The translations under genes and the position numbers were made by a program. From Gammaproteobacteria bacterium (GTDB lineage: Bacteria > Pseudomonadota > Gammaproteobacteria > Thiomicrospirales > Thiomicrospiraceae): DNA of 5,103 bases. Under the pieces are notes generated by a model that was not told the DNA's origin, did not search any database, and saw nothing but the letters and a program-made list of their open reading frames with translations. Below are positions 1 through 5,103 of the stretch, in pieces. How positions within the stretch are numbered: position 1 is the first letter of the stretch; every line of letters starts with the position of its first letter. The stretch spans positions 1-5,103 of the forward strand of contig JAADDM010000076.1 of NCBI GenBank assembly GCA_013153955.1. The letters run 5' to 3'.

Positions 1-55
1 TTTTTTATCCTATTTTGCTTATTTCTTGACCGCGCGCCATTCGTACAAAGTTCAC

Positions 56-66
56 TATGATATTAT
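56..66 (+). promoter_or_regulatory. Possible extended -10 promoter for ygfB
   Basis: The bases TATTAT at 61-66 are directly preceded by TGA at 58-60, giving an extended -10 (TGn) element; an overlapping TATGAT lies at 56-61. No good -35 lies 16-18 bases upstream: TTGACC at 26-31 is too far away (29 bases between it and 61-66, 24 between it and 56-61). A start near base 73 would give a leader of about 30 bases before the ygfB ATG. This is a pattern match in an A+T-rich region and only suggestive. Confidence 0.3.
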
Positions 67-102
67 TCACCAATCATAAAGGTTTAACAAGAGAATGTTT
101 TA

Positions 103-708
103 ATGGATTTTGATCAAATTAAAGAAGTCGTAGCCCCACACTCAGAGCTTGAGTCCCCGTCGTTTATTCAAGGCATGTTGATTGGCTTGCTGTGCGGCGA
201 TAATGATATTCAAGAAGCGGTTTGGATTAAGAAGCTGATTGAAGAGGCCAATATTAAGTCTGTAAAAGAGTCTTTTTTACAGGGCTTAGACGAGCTTTTC
301 AATGAAACCAATAAAGGCTTGAATGGCTCGGGGTTTGAGTTGGAACTGTGTCTGCCTGATGACTCGGATGCGCTAGGCTATCGCGCGATGATGATTGGTC
401 AGCTTTGCGAAGGCGTTTTGTACGGCCTTGGCTTGATTGGCTGCTTGCAGGATGCGGAAAATGAAATTGCGCCAGAGGTGCGTGAGTTGATTAATGACTT
501 TACTGAAATCGCAAGTATTGATGTAGACGGCATTGGTCAAGAAGAGGCGGAGAAAGAGGCGTTAGAGTCGAGCTTAATGGAGTTGACGGAGTTTGTTAAA
601 ATCGGAATTATGACGATTAACGAGTCGCTAAACCCTGCTGATGCTGTGCCTATTCCGATGGATGGTATGAATGTCGATATGGACGATGATAACGACACCC
701 TTCACTAA
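103..708 (+). CDS. ygfB: YgfB family (UPF0149) protein
   Basis: This is a 201-residue acidic protein of the UPF0149/YgfB family; E. coli YgfB is slightly shorter, at about 190 residues. Family features seen: helix motif FIQGMLIGLLCG at residues 21-32, the FELELCLPDD strand-turn at 78-87, a GVLYGLG segment at 104-110 (E. coli has a Trp-containing version), the NDFTEIASID segment at 131-140, and the C-terminal tail ending in TLH, as in E. coli. The Cys-rich SEC-C zinc motif of the related YecA group is absent. The last 25 residues are Asp/Met-rich and probably disordered. The ATG has a fair ribosome site (AAGAGA, 89-94, 8 bases upstream). In Pseudomonas aeruginosa YgfB represses ampDh3 by interfering with the activator AlpA; whether it does anything similar here is unknown. 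There is no signal peptide, so it should be cytoplasmic. It is first in the series and probably cotranscribed with pepP. Confidence 0.93.
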   Translation: MDFDQIKEVVAPHSELESPSFIQGMLIGLLCGDNDIQEAVWIKKLIEEANIKSVKESFLQGLDELFNETNKGLNGSGFELELCLPDDSDALGYRAMMIGQLCEGVLYGLGLIGCLQDAENEIAPEVRELINDFTEIASIDVDGIGQEEAEKEALESSLMELTEFVKIGIMTINESLNPADAVPIPMDGMNVDMDDDNDTLH

Positions 709-759
709 GCTGAAGCGTGGCGCTTTCTATCGCTCTAAAGTAGAGTGATAGCCATCAGC
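709..759 (+). other. Intercistronic RNA stem-loop structure (ygfB-pepP)
   Basis: An 11-bp stem with one G-U pair (727-737 CTATCGCTCTA with 741-751 TAGAGTGATAG) closes an AAG triloop. The 3' arm continues without a break through CCA (752-754) and TCAGC (755-759), which can pair with TGG (718-720) and GCTGA (709-713) on the 5' side. The leftover 5' bases AGCG (714-717) and CGCT (721-724) can pair with each other across TGG, giving an alternative three-way junction. No run of T follows, so this is not a standard intrinsic terminator. It begins directly after the ygfB stop. An mRNA-processing, stability or attenuation element is the likely role, by inference. Confidence 0.6.
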
Positions 760-799
760 CCATGTACCGATTGCTTCCCGAAAAAATAAGAGATGTTTG

Positions 800-2161
800 A
801 TGCCTATTTCCGCTTTAGATCCCGCTTTATTTGCCCTTCAGAACCGCCAAAAGTTGATGGCCAAACTGCCTGAAAATAGTGCGGTGATTGTGTTGTCGGG
901 GGCTGAACAGATTCGTAATAGAGATGTTGAATTTACCTTTAGGGCGGAGAGTGATTTTTTCTATCTCACTGCGTTTAGTGAACCTGATTCTGCTTTATTA
1001 CTGTTGAAAAATGCTGAACAAGAGAGCCATCTGTTTGTTCGCCCTAAAGACCCTGAACAGGAGACTTGGCAGGGTAGACGGTTAGGTGTAGATGCTGCGC
1101 CCAACGCTTTGGGGGTCGATAAGGCATACGCCATTGAAACGCTGGATGAAACAGTGCTTTCTCTGCTGGCACAGACAGAGTCAATCTACCTGTCTTTTTC
1201 ACCGCTATCCGATTTATTAGGCTCAGTCGGCGATTGGATCAGTGCTTTAAAACAGCAGGGGCGAAAAGGGGTGCGTGCGCCCACACAAATTAGGGATTTA
1301 GATGCGCTGTTGCATGAGCAACGCTTGTTTAAATCTGAAGAAGAAGTTCAAAGAATGCGTGCCGCTGCACAAATTTCAGTGAAAGGTCATTTAGCCGCCA
1401 TGCAGGCGGTTCAACCCGGGCGATTTGAGTATCAAGTACAAGCGGAGTTAGAAGCTACTTTTATGCGGCACGGTTCGCCTAGAGTGGCGTTTAATTCGAT
1501 TGTTGCCATGGGGGAGAATGCGTGTATTTTGCACTACACCGAAAACCGTGATGAAATTCAGGATGGTGCATTGGTATTGGTCGATGCTGGCGCAGAGTTT
1601 AAAGGCTATGCGGGCGATATTACCACCACCTTTCCTGCCAATGGTCGCTTTAGTCACCCCCAAGCGCAGCTTTATGAGCTGGTGTTAGCGGCACAGCAAG
1701 CGGCCATTGCGGTGATTAAGCCGGGGGTCGCCTATGACCGCGCCCATGCGGCATCTGTACGCGTGTTAACCGAAGGCTTGCTAAAGCTGGGGATTTTACA
1801 GGGCGAGTTGGAGACTTTGATTTCTGAAGAGCTGTTTAAGCCTTTCTTTATGCACGGTACGGGTCACTGGCTGGGAATGGATGTACATGATGTGGGCGAC
1901 TACAAACAGCCTATCAACGGCGAACAGGTTTGGCGTAATTTTGAAGCCGGCATGGTTGTGACCGTTGAACCCGGTCTGTATATCTCTGCGGAACAAGCCG
2001 CACAACTGGGTGTGGATGCGCAGTGGAGTAATATCGGTATCCGCATTGAAGATGATATTCTGGTTACAGAGTCGGGGCACGAAGTCTTAACGCAGGGCTT
2101 GCCAAGAACCGTGGCAGAGATTGAAGCGTGGATGCAAGCCAGATCTAAGAGTCATTTATAA
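800..2161 (+). CDS. pepP: Xaa-Pro aminopeptidase (aminopeptidase P II, M24B)
   Basis: Releases the N-terminal residue from peptides whose second residue is proline; a cytoplasmic dinuclear Mn enzyme, usually tetrameric. The product is 453 residues against 441 for E. coli PepP. Residues about 7-135 form the AMP_N domain (RAESDFFYLTAF, 48-59), and about 180-435 the pita-bread M24 domain. All five metal ligands are visible: D262 (VDAG), D273 (GDITTT), H356 (HGTGHWLG), E390 (VEPGLY) and E417 (RIEDD). Proton-shuttle and substrate histidines H245, H352 and H363 (DVHD) are also present, so it should be active. Extra residues relative to E. coli lie between H363 and E390 and between E390 and E417. 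The ATG at 800 is preferred over the adjacent in-frame TTG at 797; AAGAGA at 788-793 is a good ribosome site 6 bases upstream. It lies 91 bases after ygfB and upstream of ubiH, the conserved gammaproteobacterial order. Confidence 0.96.
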   Translation: MPISALDPALFALQNRQKLMAKLPENSAVIVLSGAEQIRNRDVEFTFRAESDFFYLTAFSEPDSALLLLKNAEQESHLFVRPKDPEQETWQGRRLGVDAAPNALGVDKAYAIETLDETVLSLLAQTESIYLSFSPLSDLLGSVGDWISALKQQGRKGVRAPTQIRDLDALLHEQRLFKSEEEVQRMRAAAQISVKGHLAAMQAVQPGRFEYQVQAELEATFMRHGSPRVAFNSIVAMGENACILHYTENRDEIQDGALVLVDAGAEFKGYAGDITTTFPANGRFSHPQAQLYELVLAAQQAAIAVIKPGVAYDRAHAASVRVLTEGLLKLGILQGELETLISEELFKPFFMHGTGHWLGMDVHDVGDYKQPINGEQVWRNFEAGMVVTVEPGLYISAEQAAQLGVDAQWSNIGIRIEDDILVTESGHEVLTQGLPRTVAEIEAWMQARSKSHL

Positions 2162-2172
2162 TAGGTTGGAGG

Positions 2173-2206
2173 GTCGGGCTTACATCCGTTTTGCCCCGAC
2201 TTCTGT
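2173..2206 (+). terminator. Possible weak terminator after pepP
   Basis: GTCGGG (2173-2178) pairs with CCCGAC (2195-2200), giving a 6-bp GC-rich stem with a 16-base loop; two flanking G-U pairs could extend it. The bases after it are TTCTGT, a poor U-tract. It sits 11 bases past the pepP stop and before the A+T-rich ubiH leader, where a partial terminator would make sense. The long loop and weak tail leave this uncertain; it could simply be an mRNA 3' hairpin. Confidence 0.3.
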
Positions 2207-2237
2207 ATCGTGAGTACACCGATTCTATGGCAAAATA

Positions 2238-2321
2238 TTGCAGCCTAACAGATACGCTAAAATGTAATTTAATACAGTAAAAACCTAATACATTAATGAT
2301 CATTCAAAATAAACCTTAACC
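2238..2321 (+). promoter_or_regulatory. A+T-rich ubiH leader, probable promoter/operator region
   Basis: This stretch is much richer in A+T than the coding DNA. It holds -10-like hexamers (TAAAAT 2258-2263, TACAGT 2273-2278, TACATT 2289-2294) and a -35-like TTGCAG at 2238-2243, but no pair has ideal 16-18 base spacing (TTGCAG to TAAAAT is 14). It also holds the inverted repeat TGTA-N6-TACA (2263-2276), the direct repeat TAATACA (2270-2276 and 2286-2292, 16 bases apart) and the perfect palindrome AATGATCATT (2295-2304). A separate promoter for ubiH-ubiI is inferred; no specific regulator can be named. Confidence 0.35.
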
Positions 2322-2336
2322 ATGAGATTTTCCTCC

Positions 2337-3593
2337 ATGAGCAAGTCCCCACAAACGCCTATTATGTTAGAGTCCGATGTTGTTATTTCTGGCGGAGGCC
2401 CTGTTGGGTTAATGCTGGCGATTGGCCTCGCGCAACAGGGACAGCAAGTGGTTTTAGCAGAACAGTCTGCCGCCAGTGCTGAGAAAGAGACTTCGAGTGC
2501 ATTTGATGGTCGAGTATTGGCGCTATCGCATGGCTCAATGGTAATGTTACGGGCGCTGGGCGTTTGGCAGGATTTAGAACCTTTTCTGACCGAAATTCAC
2601 CATGTTCATGTCTCACAAAAAGGCTATTTGGGCATCACCAAACTGCATGCACAGGAGGTGGGCGTGCCTGCGTTAGGCTACAGTATTCAGTCGAGTCATT
2701 TGGGTGAGGTGCTCTGGCAGCATATTAACGAGTATGAGAAAAAGACAAAAACAAAAACCGAGCAGGATGTGTCACTTGAGACTTCTGGTCATATTACGGT
2801 GTTGCGGCCAGCCAGTTTAATCGATTTTGAGATGGACGAGCATCGGGTACTGGCACAAATTAAAGCCGATGAGCGCGACTATCAAGTACAAGCCAAGTTG
2901 ATTGTGGGCGCAGATGGTACTCAGTCTAAGGTTCGGACGGTATTAGACCTGCCGATAGAGGAAAAATCTTACAACGCATTTGGTGTTATCGCGCAGATAG
3001 AGACGGAGTTTCACCCTGAAAATTGGTCGTATGAACGCTTTACCGAACAAGGTCCGGTTGCCCTATTACCGATGCAAGGCCATGCCCACAAAGCAGTTTT
3101 AGTCTGCCCAGAAGATGCGGTTGAGGCCGTTAAGGCATTGAGTAATGAGGCTTTTATTACACTGTTTGCCTCAAAAATGGGCGAACGATTAGGTGCATTT
3201 ACACACGTAAGCCCGCGCGTGGTCTATCCGCTTAAAGAGACCTATGTGCCTCAAATGGCAAAGGGCAGAGCCTTATTGATGGGTAATGCCTCGCATACAC
3301 AACACCCCGTTGCCGCTCAGGGGCTTAATTTGGGCATTAGAGATATTCAGGTCTTTTTAGAGCAGATGAACCGTCTAGACATTGGTTTGCCTGAAGGGTT
3401 AACCGCTTATGCGGATGCGCGAAAGCCTGATCATGAAAAAGTCATGGGCTTAACCGATGGCTTAATTCAAATTTTTCAACATACCTCTCCCGTCGTCGGG
3501 CATTTGAGAGGGCTTGGTATGATGGCAATGCAAGCGATGCCTTCGGTTAAACGTCGATTCTCGCGCTTTGCAATGGGAGGCCAGAACAGATGA
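2337..3593 (+). CDS. ubiH: 2-octaprenyl-6-methoxyphenol hydroxylase, FAD monooxygenase
   Basis: Catalyses the C1 hydroxylation of 2-polyprenyl-6-methoxyphenol in aerobic ubiquinone synthesis, using FAD, NAD(P)H and O2; in E. coli it belongs to the membrane-associated Ubi complex. From the ATG at 2337 it has 418 residues (E. coli 392). Seen: Rossmann GxGxxG (GGGPVG, 19-24), FDGRVLALS (56-64, near-identical to E. coli FDGRAIALA), the GADG motif (191-194), ERFTEQGPVALLPM (233-246), and GNASHTQHP (316-324). The GN in place of GD separates UbiH from UbiI/UbiF. The usual AGQGFN that follows reads AAQGLN here (A327, L330). A Lys/Thr-rich insert lies at about 132-150. ATG 2337 is preferred because GAGA at 2324-2327 can serve as a weak ribosome site; an in-frame ATG at 2322 would add five residues but has no visible site. 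Its stop overlaps the ubiI start. Confidence 0.93.
   Translation: MSKSPQTPIMLESDVVISGGGPVGLMLAIGLAQQGQQVVLAEQSAASAEKETSSAFDGRVLALSHGSMVMLRALGVWQDLEPFLTEIHHVHVSQKGYLGITKLHAQEVGVPALGYSIQSSHLGEVLWQHINEYEKKTKTKTEQDVSLETSGHITVLRPASLIDFEMDEHRVLAQIKADERDYQVQAKLIVGADGTQSKVRTVLDLPIEEKSYNAFGVIAQIETEFHPENWSYERFTEQGPVALLPMQGHAHKAVLVCPEDAVEAVKALSNEAFITLFASKMGERLGAFTHVSPRVVYPLKETYVPQMAKGRALLMGNASHTQHPVAAQGLNLGIRDIQVFLEQMNRLDIGLPEGLTAYADARKPDHEKVMGLTDGLIQIFQHTSPVVGHLRGLGMMAMQAMPSVKRRFSRFAMGGQNR
3575..3580 (+). promoter_or_regulatory. Strong ribosome binding site for ubiI inside ubiH
   Basis: GGGAGG ends 9 bases before the ATG at 3590. Together with the ATGA stop-start overlap it fixes the ubiI start, so the unusual N-terminal extension of UbiI is real coding sequence rather than a misplaced start. 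Confidence 0.8.
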
Positions 3594-4939
3594 GCCAGCC
3601 ACAAACAAACTCAAAACTGAGCGCTACAGAAATTACTTTAGAGCCATCTTCAGGCACTTCTGAAAAAGCTGCGAAAACTCAATCAACCCTGACAGAGACG
3701 GTTTGGGATGCGATTATTGTTGGCGGCGGTATGGTGGGCGCAACCGTTGCACTTGGCCTAGGTCAGCAAGGGATGCGAGTCCTGTTATTGGAAAAGCAGG
3801 CGGTATCACTGGCGTGGGAAAAGGACGGTCCTTATCAGGTTAGAGTCAGTGCTTTGACCCGTGCTTCGGAAAGGATTTTACGCAACTTAGACGCATGGCA
3901 GGGCATTGAAGCGCGTCGTTTTCATCCCTTTACGGCGATGCGCGTTTGGGATGAAGTGGCCCCGGGCGAAGTCCACTTTTCAGCAGAAGAGATGGGCGAG
4001 CCTAATTTGGGTTACACGGTTGAAAACAGCGTGATTCAAGCAGCACTTTGGACACAGGTTGAAGCCTGCGAACAGGTAGAGGTGGTGCTGAATGCAGAGA
4101 TTGAATCGCTCGATTTTGCAAACAACCAGGCCTGGTTAACTCTAAAAGAGATCGGTCAACTTCAAACCGAGTTATTAGTGGGGGCAGATGGCGCGATGTC
4201 GCAGGTTAGACAGTTAGCACACATCGGTTTAGACAGTCATGATTATGAGCAGTGTGCGGTGGTCGGCTGTGTTAAAACGGAGCTTTCCAGTGAAGACACA
4301 TGCTGGCAGCGCTACACTAAAAATGGCCCATTCGCCTTTCTCTCAATGGGCGGAAACGTCAGCTCGATTGCTTGGTATCTACCTTTGGAGAAAAAGGCAT
4401 GGGCACTGGGGTTATCTGATGCGGATTTTGCTGCGGAAATTTCAAAGGCCTCTGACTACCGTTTAGGCTCAGTGATTGAAGTGGGTGAACGCGGTGCGTT
4501 TCCATTGACAAGACGACATGCCGAACACTATGTAAAGCCCAATTTAGCCTTAGTCGGCGATGCGGCACACACCATTCACCCTCAAGCTGGTCAAGGGGTT
4601 AACTTAGGTTTGTTAGATGCTGCTGCACTGGTCGAGACGGTGCTTAACGCCAAAGCCGAAGGCAAAGCGTGGGGCGCACGCCGTGTCTTGCGCCGATATG
4701 AGCGTTGGCGACGAGGCGATAATGCCATTATTCAGCGATCAATGGAGGGCTTTGATTGGCTCTTTAGGCAGGATGCCTCTCTTAAAACGCAGCTTAGAAA
4801 GGGCTTTTTACCGGTCGCAAACCGTTTAACCCCGATTAAAAATTGGTTAATGGGACAGGCATTAAATGGTCGAGAGGCCTTACCTGAACTTGCAAAGCAG
4901 GCTGTTTGGAAGCCTGCTAACGATAAGACAAAGAGGTGA
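3590..4939 (+). CDS. ubiI: 2-octaprenylphenol hydroxylase UbiI (VisC), FAD monooxygenase
   Basis: Performs the C5 ring hydroxylation of 2-polyprenylphenol, the first aerobic hydroxylation of ubiquinone synthesis, with FAD and NAD(P)H. The product is 449 residues (E. coli UbiI about 400). Seen: Rossmann AIIVGGGMVG (41-50), RVSALTRASERIL (85-97), the MRVWDEV segment (117-123), GYTVENSVIQAALW (141-154, close to E. coli GHIVENSVIHYALW), GADGAMSQVR (198-207), RYTKNGPFAFLSM (241-253), and the canonical GDAAHTIHPQAGQGVNLG (323-340). These resemble UbiI more than UbiF or UbiH, but regioselectivity in this family cannot be proved from sequence. The first 38 residues are a Ser/Thr/Glu/Lys-rich extension before the FAD-binding strand, absent from E. 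coli UbiI and with no signal-peptide character. The start overlaps the ubiH stop (ATGA), implying translational coupling. UbiI and UbiH are ancient paralogues in tandem. Confidence 0.93.
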   Translation: MSQPQTNSKLSATEITLEPSSGTSEKAAKTQSTLTETVWDAIIVGGGMVGATVALGLGQQGMRVLLLEKQAVSLAWEKDGPYQVRVSALTRASERILRNLDAWQGIEARRFHPFTAMRVWDEVAPGEVHFSAEEMGEPNLGYTVENSVIQAALWTQVEACEQVEVVLNAEIESLDFANNQAWLTLKEIGQLQTELLVGADGAMSQVRQLAHIGLDSHDYEQCAVVGCVKTELSSEDTCWQRYTKNGPFAFLSMGGNVSSIAWYLPLEKKAWALGLSDADFAAEISKASDYRLGSVIEVGERGAFPLTRRHAEHYVKPNLALVGDAAHTIHPQAGQGVNLGLLDAAALVETVLNAKAEGKAWGARRVLRRYERWRRGDNAIIQRSMEGFDWLFRQDASLKTQLRKGFLPVANRLTPIKNWLMGQALNGREALPELAKQAVWKPANDKTKR

Positions 4940-4945
4940 TTTGGC

Positions 4946-5103
4946 GTGTTTAATCGAGTCAGCTTTAAAGCCGCATTAGGGGTTGCAGGGGTTCACCGTT
5001 CAGAGAGTGCGCTTGCAAAAAAAGTCGGACACCGTTTTGAGTGGGTGGTGTTAGTCGCCCTGTTTGCAGTTTTTGTGCAACTGTTAATGGATTATTCGGG
5101 TCA
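4946..5103 (+). CDS. Partial gene, N-terminus of a putative membrane protein
   Basis: The first 52 codons of a gene that runs off the window. It starts with GTG, with ribosome site AGAGG overlapping the end of ubiI (about 9 bases upstream), and begins 6 bases after the ubiI stop in the same frame, so it is probably cotranscribed. The N-terminal 30 or so residues are basic and soluble-looking (FNRVSFKAALGVAGVHRS, then KKVGHRFE). They are followed by a hydrophobic run, WVVLVALFAVFVQLLM (residues 33-48), that fits a transmembrane helix. A short cytoplasmic tail before a first helix is seen in bacterial voltage-gated-type ion channels and in many other inner-membrane proteins; the family cannot be assigned from this fragment. 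It is not gcvT, the gene expected here in E. coli. Confidence 0.65.
   Translation, partial: MFNRVSFKAALGVAGVHRSESALAKKVGHRFEWVVLVALFAVFVQLLMDYSG

Noticed and set aside
1..6. T-run as the tail of a terminator from an upstream gene
   Set aside because: The stem that would precede it is outside the window, so it cannot be tested.
1..62. Possible divergent gene (zapA or its small neighbour) at the left edge
   Set aside because: Related genomes often have one here, but one minus-strand ATG (40-38) gives only 11 codons and the frame left open to the edge has no start codon. Any divergent gene must begin outside the window.
1430..1443. 14-base sequence TATCAAGTACAAGC repeated at 2880-2893
   Set aside because: Both copies encode YQVQA in unrelated proteins (PepP and UbiH) in the same reading phase; two copies without flanking similarity look like coincidence.
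1448..2080. Open frames on the - strand and a second + frame inside pepP
   Set aside because: They lie wholly within pepP, resemble no family I know, and the pepP frame carries all catalytic residues.
2739..2744. AAAAAG as a programmed frameshift site in ubiH
   Set aside because: The base before is G, so the A AAA AAG heptamer is incomplete, and the UbiH frame runs uninterrupted through conserved motifs on both sides.
4239..4829. Open frames overlapping ubiI in other frames, on both strands
   Set aside because: They are shadows of ubiI, whose frame holds the conserved FAD motifs; the shadow translations show no recognisable domain.

Overview
The window holds four complete genes and the start of a fifth, all on the + strand: ygfB (UPF0149), pepP, ubiH, ubiI, and a truncated membrane-protein gene. 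The order ygfB-pepP-ubiH-ubiI is the conserved one known from E. coli and Pseudomonas. With the protein matches recalled from memory, this points to an aerobically respiring, ubiquinone-using gammaproteobacterium. Base composition is moderate with A+T-rich gaps, and a Thiomicrospira/Hydrogenovibrio-like relative is possible, but genus-level placement is a guess.

Layout: 1-102 is a leader with a possible extended -10 promoter and no gene. 103-708 is ygfB. 709-799 is an intercistronic gap dominated by a strong stem-loop structure without a U-tract. 800-2161 is pepP (Xaa-Pro aminopeptidase, M24B) with all metal ligands present. 2162-2336 is the largest gap: a GC-rich stem-loop just after pepP, then an A+T-rich stretch with short repeats and palindromes that probably carries a promoter for the ubi genes. 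2337-3593 (or from 2322) is ubiH. 3590-4939 is ubiI, starting inside the ubiH stop codon (ATGA). From 4946 to the window end is the first 52 codons of a GTG-started gene for a membrane protein.

How the genes work together: UbiI and UbiH are paralogous FAD monooxygenases that add the C5 and C1 hydroxyls of the ubiquinone ring, and their 4-bp overlap suggests translational coupling. PepP trims N-terminal Xaa-Pro residues and has no known biochemical link to quinone synthesis. YgfB is a small acidic protein known in Pseudomonas aeruginosa as a regulator affecting ampDh3 expression. No mobile element, CRISPR array, RNA gene or recognisable novel system is visible. The points worth a second look are small: the ygfB-pepP RNA structure, the repeat-rich ubiH leader, a Gly-to-Ala change in a conserved UbiH motif, a long disordered N-terminus on UbiI, and the unidentified downstream gene.
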